Part shown: positions 17,267 to 25,905 of the stretch, in pieces
How the letters are laid out: the number at the start of each line of letters is the position of its first letter
Numbering within the stretch: the stretch's first letter is position 1
Assembly (NCBI RefSeq): GCF_017377855.1
Contig: NZ_JAFREP010000008.1
Location: 248,001-312,000 of the forward strand
DNA: 64,000 nt
Direction of reading: 5' to 3'
From: Acanthopleuribacter pedis
GTDB taxonomy: Bacteria; Acidobacteriota; Holophagae; Acanthopleuribacterales; Acanthopleuribacteraceae
Notes under the pieces: model-generated
Databases searched by the model: none
Seen by the model: only the letters and a program-made list of their open reading frames with translations
What the model was told of the DNA's origin: nothing
Program-made: the position numbers and the translations under genes

Positions 17267-19411
17267 TTATTCGGAAGCCTCGTCACCGCTTGGGTCCGGT
17301 GTTTTTGAGGACGCATCCGCATCGCTTTCGCTCGCGGATTTGGTGCTTTTTCGTGGACGTGTGGCCCGTTTGCGTGGTGGTGCTTTTTCACCATCCTCGC
17401 TGTTTTGGACCGCCTTGCGTGAACGTGTACGCGTGGTGCGTTTTGGCTTGGGCGCCTCGCCTTCTTCCTCGTCACCCTTGGGCACTTTGCGCAAGCGGCC
17501 CGTGCTGCTTTTTGCCTCAGTCGCCTTGGCCTCATCGTCGGCGCTCTTCTTCGCACGCGTCGTGCGGCGACTGGTTGTTCGCGTCTTTTTCGGAGGTGCT
17601 TCTTCCCCATCCTTGGTTTCTTTTTTGGGGCGTCCCGCGCGGGTACGACGCGTCGTTGATTTTGGTTTGGCGGGTGCTTCTTCCGCCGGCGCCTCGGTTT
17701 GATCGCTTTCGGGAGCCGCGGCTGAAGCTGCTTCATCCGATTCGGTTGCTGCTTCCAAACTCAGAGCGGGTGGGCGGGTAGGCTTGGTCGGTTCGACCGG
17801 GGCTGCTTCCGCCGCCTGGGCCGAGCTTTCTTCCGGCTCATCCGTTTTCGGTTCGCTCACCTCGGGTTGCCGCGTGGTCTCGGCCGATTCGGGTTCTTCC
17901 TCGGGGAACGTCTCTTCACCATGATCCTGTTCATCGGCGTCCATATCCGCGTCGTCGTCCTCGTCGTCCCCCTCGAACTCTTGATCGAAGCTTTCGTCGG
18001 CACGGTCGTCGTCGTCTTCCTCTTCATCTTCCATGGCTTCATCGTCGTCTTCGAAATCATCCTCATCGAACCGGTCGTCCTGGGCGTCGTCCGCCGTTTG
18101 CGCCTCGGCGTTGGTTAGGGATTCCGTGCTAGGGGTTTCCTCGGCACCGTCTTCCGTCTTGAGGAATTTGCCGATGATTTTCAACAACAATTCCGTGATT
18201 CGTTCAATTTCTTTGTAGGAGAGATCAGGGAACAGCGGCATGCTGATCGCGCGACTGTAGTAAGCCTCGGCGTTCGGAAACTGTTCCGGTTGGCCCAACT
18301 TACCCGCGTACAACGGCATGCGGTGAACGGGGATATAGTGCAGTTGCGCTTCGATATTGTTTTCGCGCAAGGCGGCGTAGATTTCGTCGCGTTTGTTCTC
18401 GAGTGCGCCCACAAATTGAATGGGGAACAGGTGGTAGGCACTGTCCGCCCATTCGGCCACGAACGGCAATTTGAGTTCCGCGATGTTGCCCAATTTTTGG
18501 AAATACACTTGGGCGATAGAGCGGCGACGCTCGATGTGGCGATCAAGGCGCGTGAGCTGGCTGCGACCCAGGGCCGCGTGAAGTTCGCTCATGCGGTAGT
18601 TCATGCCGGGGAATTGGAGTTCCTGGTGGAAGGCCGGCATGGTGTCACCGCTGGTGAAGTGGCGTTTGTCTTTTTGGATACCGTGTTGGCGGAAGACGCG
18701 AATCCATTCGGCAATGGCGCGGTTGTTTGTGGTCACAGCGCCGCCTTCACAAGTTGTAATGGCCTTGGAAGGATGGAATGAGAAGCAGGTGATGTCTGCT
18801 TGGTTGCCGACATAGTGACCGCGGTATTTACCACCCAAGCCGTGACATGCGTCTTCAATCAGCATCAAGGCGTGTTCGTCGCACAATTCGCGCAATGCTG
18901 TTAAATCAGAGGCGTGGCCACCGAAGTTGTTGGTGAAGATAGCCTTGGTGTTGGGGGTTACCGCCGCGCGTGCCGCCTCAACACTCAAGGTTAAGGTTTC
19001 GGGATCGCAATCGACCAGTACCGGCGTTGCGCCGACCAAACGCACCATGTTGGTGATGGCGCAGAAGTTTAAGGTAGAGGTGATGACCTCGTCCTCCGGT
19101 TCCAGCTTGAGGCAGGCTAGGGCCGCGTGAACCGCGGCGGTACCCGAGTTGACGGCGATCGCGTGATCACTGTGGGTCAGCTTGGAGAGCAGTGCCTCGA
19201 ATCGTTCCAATTCTTTGCCTTGGGTCAGCGTGCCGGAAAGCAACGCTTCGACCACGGCCTCAACATCGGGTTTGGTCAAGGTGTGGCGTGCATAGGGAAT
19301 CGACTCTTTTTCCGGTGGTAATGGTTGGTGATAGTTGTCTACCGAGCGGCGGTGAGGACGGCCGCTGTAGCTTCTCTTTCCACGATAGTTTTTTTTCCGG
19401 TATGTATTCAT
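17267..19411 (-). CDS. PseC-like PLP aminotransferase with a long acidic/basic C-terminal tail
   Basis: 714 residues. Residues about 38-410 are a complete DegT/DnrJ/EryC1/StrS aminotransferase. FHPSKAITTCEGGAVTTNN carries the PLP lysine (about K216), and with NSGTAAVHAALACL and IEDACHGLGGKYRG it is closest in pattern to PseC, the UDP-sugar 4-transaminase of pseudaminic acid synthesis, used to glycosylate flagellin. Its position near two flagellins fits. The rest is abnormal: a basic N-terminal leader (KKNYRGKRSYSGRPHRR), then about 120 Asp/Glu-rich residues, a Pro/Ala/Glu stretch, and about 150 Lys/Arg/Thr-rich residues with AT-hook-like GRPKK and repeated TTRxxR. Such tails occur in DNA- or RNA-binding proteins. 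No frameshift is evident. The UDP-sugar role is inferred from the core only. Confidence 0.8.
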   Translation of the reverse strand: MNTYRKKNYRGKRSYSGRPHRRSVDNYHQPLPPEKESIPYARHTLTKPDVEAVVEALLSGTLTQGKELERFEALLSKLTHSDHAIAVNSGTAAVHAALACLKLEPEDEVITSTLNFCAITNMVRLVGATPVLVDCDPETLTLSVEAARAAVTPNTKAIFTNNFGGHASDLTALRELCDEHALMLIEDACHGLGGKYRGHYVGNQADITCFSFHPSKAITTCEGGAVTTNNRAIAEWIRVFRQHGIQKDKRHFTSGDTMPAFHQELQFPGMNYRMSELHAALGRSQLTRLDRHIERRRSIAQVYFQKLGNIAELKLPFVAEWADSAYHLFPIQFVGALENKRDEIYAALRENNIEAQLHYIPVHRMPLYAGKLGQPEQFPNAEAYYSRAISMPLFPDLSYKEIERITELLLKIIGKFLKTEDGAEETPSTESLTNAEAQTADDAQDDRFDEDDFEDDDEAMEDEEEDDDDRADESFDQEFEGDDEDDDADMDADEQDHGEETFPEEEPESAETTRQPEVSEPKTDEPEESSAQAAEAAPVEPTKPTRPPALSLEAATESDEAASAAAPESDQTEAPAEEAPAKPKSTTRRTRAGRPKKETKDGEEAPPKKTRTTSRRTTRAKKSADDEAKATEAKSSTGRLRKVPKGDEEEGEAPKPKRTTRTRSRKAVQNSEDGEKAPPRKRATRPRKSTKSASESDADASSKTPDPSGDEASE

Positions 19412-19430
19412 TTATGAACCCTTGTTCTTT

Positions 19431-20894
19431 TTATTCTTCGGCCGAAGCCTTCACCGCGCGTTCGTAGGCCCAGTTCCGAATGTGTCGGACTTGCTCTTCC
19501 ATGGTGGTCGAGATTGGCACGATTTGTTTACGGGCGGCGTACATGTCTTTGAGTTCAAGTTCGCGTTGTTCCATGGCGGCACTGGTAATGGCCGAAATCA
19601 CGCATTGTTCGATTTCGGCACCATTCCAGCCTTCCGTACCGTCGGCGAACACGTCGAGGTTGAATTGTTCGGGGTCAAAACCGCGTTTTTTCAAGTGAAT
19701 CCCGAAGATATGCCGGCGTTCGGTAACGCCTGGCAGATCGACGAAAAAGACCTGGTCAAAGCGGCCTTTACGAATCATCTCAGCGGGTAACAAGTCGATG
19801 CGGTTGGCGGTTGCCGCGACAAACAAGCCCGGCGGTTTCTCCTGCATCCACGTCAAGAAGAAGGCAAAGATACGCGATAGGACCGGATCAACCGCGGTAC
19901 TACCCGTGGCCGACAGACCCATCTCGATTTCATCAATCCACAAGATGGCGGGCGCCATTTCTTCCATTAAGCGACAGGCGTCGGCAAAGGCTTGCTCGGG
20001 ATTGCCGTGGGCACCCGAGAAGATGCGTACCATTTCGAGACGGTACAGCGGGAGTTGCCAAGCCGAGGCAATGGCCTTAATACAGAGTGACTTACCGCAA
20101 CCAGAGACACCCATGAGCAGAATCCCTTTCGGGGTAATCTCATGGCTGCCTTCACCCTGCAAAATCAATTCTTTACGCTTTTTGAGCCAATCTTTGAGAT
20201 TTTCCAGGCCGCCCAGTTCTTCCACCGCCGGTACTTTTGCGATGTATTCGACCGTTCCTTGTTTGGCGATGAGGTAACGTTTTTCCTCTTGAAGACACGC
20301 CAGCGGGTCCTGGTCCGGGCTGATCTTGAGTTTCTCTAACGCATGGCGGATTTCCGAGGTCGTCAACCCTTTGAGCGTGGCCGCGATGACCGCGGGACTC
20401 AGGGGCAGTTGGGTGCCGTTGACGGTTTCCCAGTGTCGGACGACGCCTTGAATCTCTTCGTTGGAAGGCAACTCAAGATTAATGGAAACCATTTCGCGTT
20501 CCAATTCCTCCGGCACCGAGGGGCGCGGGGAACTGAGAACCACGGCTGAGCCGGTAATCTGCCATTTGTAGTAAAGATCGCGCAGTGAGCGAATGACGGC
20601 AGGGGTGTAGTGGTGATCTAAATCTTTAAACCACACCAGGGGTAATTCCTGCAAGCTACAAAGGTAGTCCAGCGTGCTCACCGCGTCTTTGCTATCGGGG
20701 CGAATGCTGTCGCCCGTGTTCAATCCGTTATTGGCTTGCCAAATCCAAAGTGGTTTGTTCATTGCCTGGGCCAATGTGTGCAGGTGATGCTGAAGTCGAT
20801 CTTCTTCGCTGGACCGGATGAAGATTAAGGGGCGACCTGAAAGAACTGCTTGACCGAGTTTCGAATGAACGGCATCGAAATTTTTGTTATTCAT
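19431..20894 (-). CDS. Ycf46-type AAA+ ATPase
   Basis: 487 residues. Residues about 10-220 resemble the N-terminal domain of Ycf46-like proteins (GRPLIFIRSSEEDRL, then a degenerate RecA-like fold). The AAA+ module follows: Walker A GVSGCGKS at 262-269, Walker B AILWIDEIE, sensor ATANR and arginine finger region RKGRFDQVFF. The role of this family is poorly known (linked to photosynthesis regulation in cyanobacteria). Its stop lies only 19 bases before the PseC-like gene, so the two are probably one operon. No strong ribosome-binding site precedes the ATG. Confidence 0.85.
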   Translation of the reverse strand: MNNKNFDAVHSKLGQAVLSGRPLIFIRSSEEDRLQHHLHTLAQAMNKPLWIWQANNGLNTGDSIRPDSKDAVSTLDYLCSLQELPLVWFKDLDHHYTPAVIRSLRDLYYKWQITGSAVVLSSPRPSVPEELEREMVSINLELPSNEEIQGVVRHWETVNGTQLPLSPAVIAATLKGLTTSEIRHALEKLKISPDQDPLACLQEEKRYLIAKQGTVEYIAKVPAVEELGGLENLKDWLKKRKELILQGEGSHEITPKGILLMGVSGCGKSLCIKAIASAWQLPLYRLEMVRIFSGAHGNPEQAFADACRLMEEMAPAILWIDEIEMGLSATGSTAVDPVLSRIFAFFLTWMQEKPPGLFVAATANRIDLLPAEMIRKGRFDQVFFVDLPGVTERRHIFGIHLKKRGFDPEQFNLDVFADGTEGWNGAEIEQCVISAITSAAMEQRELELKDMYAARKQIVPISTTMEEQVRHIRNWAYERAVKASAEE

Positions 20895-20980
20895 TCACTG
20901 TAAATCAAATCTTAAATTTTGACCGCGGCCGCCACTGTGTCGAAACGCATTACAAAACAACCACCGCGACTTCACCTAAA

Positions 20981-21002
20981 CACCTAGGTGGAACCCATGG
21001 GT
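20981..21002. promoter_or_regulatory. Twin perfect 10-bp palindromes upstream of the AAA+ gene
   Basis: CACCTAGGTG and ACCCATGGGT separated by GA, 87 bases upstream of the AAA+ ATPase start. They could be an operator. The rest of the gap 20895-21291 contains no gene; it is A+T richer than the flanks, and a TATACT-like element lies near 21065 on the minus strand. No terminator is visible after fliD. Confidence 0.35.
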
Positions 21003-21291
21003 AGCGACACGCAAACGTGATCTCGGTGGCTTACAGTGGGGATACCACAATCATTCGGGTTAGTATACAACAGAACCCAAACGAGAGGTCAGATAATCTC
21101 AAAAAAGCTGAGACGGCCGAAAAACGCGCCCTTTGAGAAGTGCGATTGGTGTGCGCTGGTTTTTTAAGTGTCTGCTAATAAGTCGTTTACTTGATTGTGG
21201 CGACACCTAGGCCCGCGCGCCGGCTTCGTGGGCACACCTGCTTTTTCTGAGGTCTGTTCCAAGTCGGCGCCTCGGGTTTTCGGGTGTTTTC

Positions 21292-22893
21292 TTAGCGCGC
21301 GATTGTTTGGGCGCCGAGGCTGCTTTGGAGGCCTTGGAGTTGGCTCACGGCTGTTTCAGCGCGTGCGAAAATGCGGTCCAGGCGCGCGCGTTCGTCGTCG
21401 ACCCGCGTGTTGGCGCGATCCAGGTCGCGTTCGAGTTGGCGGTTTCGGTTGTCGATCGATTCGGTGCGGTCGTCGAAAATGCCCGAGAAGCCGGCGTAGG
21501 TATCCGACAGGTTCTCAATGAGTTTACCGAGGCCCGCCGAGACTTCGATGTCGACGGAGGCTACCGAGGCGCCCGCGAAAAAAGAAAGGCCTTCGTAGGG
21601 GCTACCTGATTGAAACGAAAGCGCGTTGGCGGTGCGGTTCAGGTTGTAGGTGGTTCCGTCGACGGTGGCGGTGTCGTTGATGGTGTCCAGGTTGATCGAT
21701 CCTGAAAACGGGGTGTCGGCAAAATCGGAAACCAGGTTGACGTTGGCGTTCGATGAGGTGGAGCTTCCGAGAAAGAGGTTTTTGACCTCGGAAAAGTTGT
21801 CGGTCAGCGCCTCTTTGAACTTGGTTTCGTCTAGGCTGAGCTGGCCCGTTTCGCTGTCGCTTTTGAAGCCGATTTGCGAAAGGGCGGTGAAGCCGATGGA
21901 GCCGTCGTCGCGGCGGTTGAGGTTTTCGGCGTTGGGAATGGCGCGGCTGATCAGCGAGCGCAATTGGTTCCCTAAGTCGAGGATGCTGGAGTCGCCGGAG
22001 AGTACCCCGCCGGCCTCGGCGTTGGTCAGGTTGCCGATTTGGGTTAAAACATCGTTGTAACCCGCTAAAAACTCTTTGGCGCCCGCGATCATGCCGTCGA
22101 AATCGTTGGCGACGCGCAGGGATTGTTTGGTGTTTACTTCCGAGGTGTTTCTCAGCGTTAGGGTGATGCCGTCGATCACGTCGGTGACTTCATTGGAGGA
22201 GCGCTGGATTTGGATGCCGTCAACTTCGAAAATTGCGTTGAGGCCGGTGCGTTCGTTGACCACGCCGCCGCCCAAGAAACCCGCGTCGAATCCGGTGATC
22301 TCGGATTGACCCGCGCCGACGATGATGTTGTTGTCGGCACCGCTTTCGGCCGTTGAAACGACCAGTTGAAAACTGCCCGATTGGACTTCGATGATGTTGG
22401 CGTTGAGATTTTCGCCGTGCTGATCGTTAATCGCTTGGCGTAAATCGGCCAGGGTCGAGCCGGCGTCGGTTAAATTGACGTTGTAGGACGAGCCGTTTGC
22501 CGTCTCTATATTAAAGGTACCCGCGCCGATAACGTCGTTGGCCGACGTTTGGGCCGTGCCGATGGTGGCGACCGAGTTGGATGCCAATTGGCTGACGGTA
22601 AGTTCGTATTCGCCGTTGGCCGCGTCGCTGTTGATGGCGTTCGCGGTGAAGATTTTTTCGTCGGATGACTCAACGATGCGTTTTTCGAAAACGTCGGAAT
22701 CCAGTTTTTCGGAAATGTTGCCAAAGGTGCCGAGGACCCGCTTGAGGTCGGACAAGCCGCCTTTGGTTTGGTTCTGCTCGACAATATTGGTGCTAATTTT
22801 GTCCGCGCGACGTTGGTAACGCGCGAGGAGCGCGTCTTTAAGTGCCTCGTAATCGAGGCCGGTGGCGAGACCGTTAAACTGAATACCTGACAT
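21292..22893 (-). CDS. fliD: Flagellar hook-associated protein 2 (filament cap)
   Basis: 533 residues. The N-terminus (IQFNGLATGLDYEALKDALL) and the C-terminus, with a heptad helix (RNRQLERDLDRANTRVDDER then LDRIFARAETAVSQLQGLQ), are the conserved coiled parts of FliD; the middle carries beta-rich domains including ANGEYELTVSQLASNSVAT. FliD forms the pentameric cap under which flagellin polymerises. It lies 166 bases downstream of a flagellin gene, same strand, with a hairpin in between. Confidence 0.93.
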   Translation of the reverse strand: MSGIQFNGLATGLDYEALKDALLARYQRRADKISTNIVEQNQTKGGLSDLKRVLGTFGNISEKLDSDVFEKRIVESSDEKIFTANAINSDAANGEYELTVSQLASNSVATIGTAQTSANDVIGAGTFNIETANGSSYNVNLTDAGSTLADLRQAINDQHGENLNANIIEVQSGSFQLVVSTAESGADNNIIVGAGQSEITGFDAGFLGGGVVNERTGLNAIFEVDGIQIQRSSNEVTDVIDGITLTLRNTSEVNTKQSLRVANDFDGMIAGAKEFLAGYNDVLTQIGNLTNAEAGGVLSGDSSILDLGNQLRSLISRAIPNAENLNRRDDGSIGFTALSQIGFKSDSETGQLSLDETKFKEALTDNFSEVKNLFLGSSTSSNANVNLVSDFADTPFSGSINLDTINDTATVDGTTYNLNRTANALSFQSGSPYEGLSFFAGASVASVDIEVSAGLGKLIENLSDTYAGFSGIFDDRTESIDNRNRQLERDLDRANTRVDDERARLDRIFARAETAVSQLQGLQSSLGAQTIAR

Positions 22894-23018
22894 AATGAAA
22901 TCCTGTCCGATGGGACCCGCGAAAGCGCGGGTTGTGTTGGGTTTGTTCGACCGAGCGGTAACGGGTGCATAACTGGTTTTGCAAAAGGTATGCCGAAAAA
23001 CCTACTGTCACCGCTTTG

Positions 23019-23052
23019 AAGCGCCTCGCCCGAGCGGGCGCGGCGCTTTTTT
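23019..23052. terminator. Strong hairpin after the flagellin gene
   Basis: GCGCCTCGCCCG-AG-CGGGCGCGGCGC followed by TTTTTT on the plus strand, eight bases beyond the flagellin stop. On the minus strand, the direction of the genes, the hairpin ends GGCGCTTCAAAG without a long U tract, so it may work as a stabilising 3' hairpin or partial terminator rather than a classical one. Confidence 0.55.
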
Positions 23053-23059
23053 AGAGGTC

Positions 23060-23869
23060 TTAGCCGAGCAATGACAGGACGGACTGAGCGGACTGGTTCG
23101 CCTGAGACAAGGCCGAAACACCGGACTGGTTCAGGATTTGGAACTTGGTCAAATTGACAACTTCAGAGGCGACGTCGGCGTCGCGGATTTGGCTGTCTGC
23201 CGCGGTGATGTTTTCGCGGGTTAAGCTCAGCGCGTTGATGATGGTGTTGAGCCGTTGGGACTTCGCACCAACCGTACCCAAAAAGGAGGAGACGTTTTCG
23301 ATGGCGGAGGTGACTTGGCTCAGCGCGGTGGAAGCCGCACCCGAGGTGAGCAGGTTACCCGTGGCGCTGATGCCCAGTGACGTCGTGTTGATGTTGAAAG
23401 AAGACACGGCGACGACTTCCGTGGCGAACTCGCCGACCCGCGCGGAGAAAGAGCGGCCGAAAACCGAGGTACCGTCAAAACGGACGTTGGTTTGCAGCGC
23501 GTCAAGCGCGGCTTTGATTTCAGTGAATTCCGCGTCCAGTGCAACGCGACCGGCGGAAGAAGTGGTGCCGGAAGCGGCCTGTTCCGATAACTCGGCGGCG
23601 CGGGTTAAGATGTTGACTGCTTCAGTCGAAACACCGTCGACAACGGACAAGCGACCTACCGCGTCGGAGGCGTTGCGTTCTGCCTGGCCCAAAATGCGGA
23701 TATCCGCTCTCAAGTTGTTGGAAATTTGCAGACCGGCGGCATCGTCAGCCGCTTTGTTGATCCGCAGACCGGTAGAGAGTCGGTTAATGGTGTCGTTCAG
23801 TCCACGTTGTGAATTAGCAAGATTGCGTTGTGCAGAAATAGCCGGAACATTGTTCAAAATAGAAGCCAT
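23060..23869 (-). CDS. Flagellin A
   Basis: 269 residues. The ATG at 23869 is chosen because GGAGG lies six bases before it and MASILNNVPAISAQRNLANS is the normal flagellin N-terminus. Conserved D0/D1 helices are at both ends (LSTGLRINKAADDAAGLQIS, and ILNQSGVSALSQANQSAQSV to LSLLG), with only a short central region, so it is a small flagellin without D2/D3. It is about 85 percent identical by eye to flagellin B. The central segment is Ser/Thr-rich, a possible glycosylation surface. The leader carries CsrA-type hairpins. Confidence 0.95.
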   Translation of the reverse strand: MASILNNVPAISAQRNLANSQRGLNDTINRLSTGLRINKAADDAAGLQISNNLRADIRILGQAERNASDAVGRLSVVDGVSTEAVNILTRAAELSEQAASGTTSSAGRVALDAEFTEIKAALDALQTNVRFDGTSVFGRSFSARVGEFATEVVAVSSFNINTTSLGISATGNLLTSGAASTALSQVTSAIENVSSFLGTVGAKSQRLNTIINALSLTRENITAADSQIRDADVASEVVNLTKFQILNQSGVSALSQANQSAQSVLSLLG

Positions 23870-23891
23870 GATAATCCTCCCTGATTTGCAA

Positions 23892-23934
23892 GGCCACCAT
23901 CCTTGGTAGCCGATGTAGGTCATCCTTAACCTAC
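23892..23934 (-). promoter_or_regulatory. Flagellin A leader: two GGA-loop hairpins (putative CsrA sites)
   Basis: On the minus strand GTAGGT-TAAGGATG-ACCTAC (23934 to 23915) followed by GGCTACC-AAGGAT-GGTGGCC (23911 to 23892), about 22 bases before the ATG. Each loop displays GGA, and the Shine-Dalgarno site supplies a further GGA. This matches the CsrA recognition pattern (GGA in a hairpin loop). The same two hairpins with compensatory base changes occur before flagellin B. Confidence 0.7.
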
Positions 23935-23940
23935 ACCATG

Positions 23941-23968
23941 CTCATCGTCGTGCCTGCTGCGAAACATT
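23941..23968 (-). promoter_or_regulatory. Candidate flagellar (sigma-28-like) promoter of flagellin A
   Basis: On the minus strand AATG, 15 bases, GACGATGAG, ending six bases before the first leader hairpin. The same spacing is found before flagellin B (CATG, 15 bases, GTCGATAAG). The -10-like element resembles the GCCGATAA consensus, while the -35 element matches TAAA poorly. Confidence 0.35.
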
Positions 23969-24123
23969 AACGAAAAATTTGATCGAGCCGCTTTTTGGGG
24001 TTTAAGTTGTTTGAAATGATGTGCTTGTGTCGTTTGTTTTTTGGGAGGTGGTGTGGTTTTTACCTCGCCGGGAAGGGTTCGAAGCCTCCCTGACGCCCCG
24101 CCAAACGGGCTTGTCGTCGTTCC

Positions 24124-24180
24124 TAACGCGTATTTCTCACAAGGCTTCGTTGCAGAATTCCTTGTGGGAAAAGCGGGCTA
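24124..24180. repeat. Intergenic palindromic repeat, complete copy
   Basis: TAACGCGTATTTCTCACAAGG, loop CTTCGTTGCAGAATT, CCTTGTGGGAAAAGCGGGCTA. The loop is the reverse complement of that in the copy at 41422 (GGAATTCTGC...). It lies in the gap between flaG and flagellin A. Confidence 0.8.
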
Positions 24181-24296
24181 AGTTTCCCCGCGGCGGCCAC
24201 GCAAAAGCTGCCTTATCGGTTGTTCCGGGGTAAAAAGTGCCCGGCAGAAAGGTTGTGTTGCGCGGGGGGGTCTTCGCCGACCCGGAATTTAAACGC

Positions 24297-24378
24297 AAAA
24301 AAACCGACAAGCGCGAACCCTTTGTTCTCGCCCGCCGGGGCGGGGTCGTTTTCTTGGGGGAGCGTTGTCGGTTTTTTC
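24297..24378 (-). terminator. Long-loop terminator-like hairpin after flaG
   Basis: AAAAAACCGACAA (about 24298-24310) pairs with TTGTCGGTTTTTT (24366-24378) across a G+C-rich loop of about 55 bases that itself folds. It begins eight bases after the flaG stop on the minus strand, and both outer sides carry A or T tracts. Confidence 0.55.
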
Positions 24379-24385
24379 GCTTGTT

Positions 24386-24886
24386 TCAGGCATCCTCGCG
24401 GAGGATCAATCCCGAAACATCTTTGAAGTTTTTGATGAAGTTGAGGAATTCCTCCGGCGGATAGCGTCTAACCGTTTCGCCGGTCTCTTCATCAATGAGT
24501 TGGAACACATTGGTTCCCGTTTCCTCATCCACGGTGAATGACAGTTTTAAGTTGCGCTTAAATGTTTCGTCACGTTGCGCGTTAAGGTCTTCGCGTCGTT
24601 GTGCTTCTTGTTCAATCAGTTCATTTTGTAGTGATTCAATGAACGCTGAATTGGGCGCCTCGGAATCGTCGCCGTTGGTTGGGCGACGGTCGCTCCCCGA
24701 TTGTGTTGTGTTCGGGGGCGCGGTTAACGACGGTGCGCCTTCCTCCTGAATCAAGTCGCCGACCTGAGCGGGTTGCTTGGGCGGCGACTCGGCGGAGAAA
24801 GGAGATGACGTCGTTTGCTTGGCCGAGGCTGGTCCCGTTGTGCTCGCCGAGACGGCGGCACTTAAGGTGTCGGTTAACAAAGTCAT
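24386..24886 (-). CDS. flaG: FlaG-family flagellar protein
   Basis: 166 residues; GTG then ATG are available and the ATG at 24886 has better spacing from GGGAGG. The C-terminal 65 residues match FlaG: LKLSFTVDEETGTNVFQLID, EETGETVRRYPPEEFLNFI. The N-terminal 90 residues are disordered and Ser/Thr/Pro-rich, longer than usual for the family (about 110-130). FlaG proteins influence filament length. It lies 59 bases downstream of flagellin B with no terminator between, so the two are probably co-transcribed. Confidence 0.85.
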   Translation of the reverse strand: MTLLTDTLSAAVSASTTGPASAKQTTSSPFSAESPPKQPAQVGDLIQEEGAPSLTAPPNTTQSGSDRRPTNGDDSEAPNSAFIESLQNELIEQEAQRREDLNAQRDETFKRNLKLSFTVDEETGTNVFQLIDEETGETVRRYPPEEFLNFIKNFKDVSGLILREDA

Positions 24887-24945
24887 CACCTCCCTTTCTC
24901 AATGCCGTTCTATTTGGTTATCGCTAGGCGGCTTGCGCCTTAACG

Positions 24946-25755
24946 TTAACCGAGCAAGGACAGAACGGACTGAGCGGACTGGTTGGCCTGAGCCAAAGCC
25001 GAGACACCGGACTGGTTCAGAATCTGGAACTTGGTCAAGTTAACGACCTCCGACGCAACGTCGGCATCCCGAATCTGACTTTCAGCAGCGGTGATATTTT
25101 CCCGCGTGAGACTAAGCGCGTTCACAATCGTGTTGAGACGTTGTGATTTTGCACCAACCGTACCGAGGAACGACGAAACGTTCTCGATGGCCGATGTGAC
25201 TTGGCTCAATGCGGTAGAAGCACTGTTGGAGGTCAGCAAGTTGGAAGTCGAAGCCACGCCCAAAGACGCGGAGTCGATGTTAAAACTTGAGACCGTGACG
25301 GTTTCTGAACTGAGTTCACCGACCCGAGCCGTGAAGGAACGACCGAAAACCGAGGTGCCGTCGAAACGGACGTTGGTTTGCAGCGCATCCAGTGCGGTCT
25401 TGATCTCCGTGAATTCGGAGTTCAGGGCCACACGACCCGCGGACGAGGTTGTACCGGAAGCGGCCTGTTCAGACAGTTCCGCTGCACGGGTGAGTAGGTT
25501 GACAGCCTCAGTCGAAATCCCGTCAACAACGGACAAACGACCAATTGCATCTTGGGCATTCCGTTCAGCTTGACCGAGAATGCGGATGTCGGCGCGTAAG
25601 TTGTTAGAGATTTGCAGGCCAGCTGCGTCGTCAGAGGCTTTGTTGATACGTAAACCGGTTGAGAGCCGGTTGATCGTATCGTTTAAGCCCCGTTGCGACC
25701 CCGCCAAATTGCGTTGCGCAGAAATGGCAGGGACGTTATTCAGGATCGAAGCCAT
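24946..25755 (-). CDS. Flagellin B
   Basis: 269 residues, the same length as flagellin A and nearly co-linear with it. MASILNNVPAISAQRNLAGS starts after GGGAGGATAATC, and the C-terminus is ILNQSGVSALAQANQSAQSV to LSLLG. Differences concentrate in the central segment (VTVSSFNIDSASLGVASTSN against VAVSSFNINTTSLGISATGN) and in synonymous sites. Two such genes probably give a mixed filament or condition-dependent use. The leader carries the paired hairpins. Confidence 0.95.
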   Translation of the reverse strand: MASILNNVPAISAQRNLAGSQRGLNDTINRLSTGLRINKASDDAAGLQISNNLRADIRILGQAERNAQDAIGRLSVVDGISTEAVNLLTRAAELSEQAASGTTSSAGRVALNSEFTEIKTALDALQTNVRFDGTSVFGRSFTARVGELSSETVTVSSFNIDSASLGVASTSNLLTSNSASTALSQVTSAIENVSSFLGTVGAKSQRLNTIVNALSLTRENITAAESQIRDADVASEVVNLTKFQILNQSGVSALAQANQSAQSVLSLLG

Positions 25756-25777
25756 GATTATCCTCCCTGATTGTCGA

Positions 25778-25821
25778 GGCCACTATCCTTAGTGACCAGA
25801 CGTAGGCCTTCCTTGACCTAC
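25778..25821 (-). promoter_or_regulatory. Flagellin B leader: two GGA-loop hairpins (putative CsrA sites)
   Basis: On the minus strand GTAGGT-CAAGGAAG-GCCTAC (25821 to 25802) and GGTCACT-AAGGAT-AGTGGCC (25797 to 25778), about 22 bases before the ATG. Compared with flagellin A, the proximal stem changes ACC/GGT to ACT/AGT, keeping the pairing, while the AAGGAT loop is unchanged. That is direct covariation evidence for the structure. Confidence 0.7.
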
Positions 25822-25827
25822 AATCCT

Positions 25828-25855
25828 CTTATCGACGTGGCGAAACCCGAGCATG
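25828..25855 (-). promoter_or_regulatory. Candidate flagellar (sigma-28-like) promoter of flagellin B
   Basis: On the minus strand CATG, 15 bases, GTCGATAAG, again six bases before the first hairpin. GTCGATAA differs from the sigma-28 -10 consensus GCCGATAA by one base. The -35 side is weak. Confidence 0.4.
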
Positions 25856-25905
25856 AGCAAATTTTATGGGATTTGGTGAATAAGACCATCAATCTGCATG
25901 AAATA

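Noticed and set aside
17220..17702. Plus-strand frames opposite the acidic/basic tail
   Set aside because: They are mirror frames of the low-complexity tail and follow its terminator.
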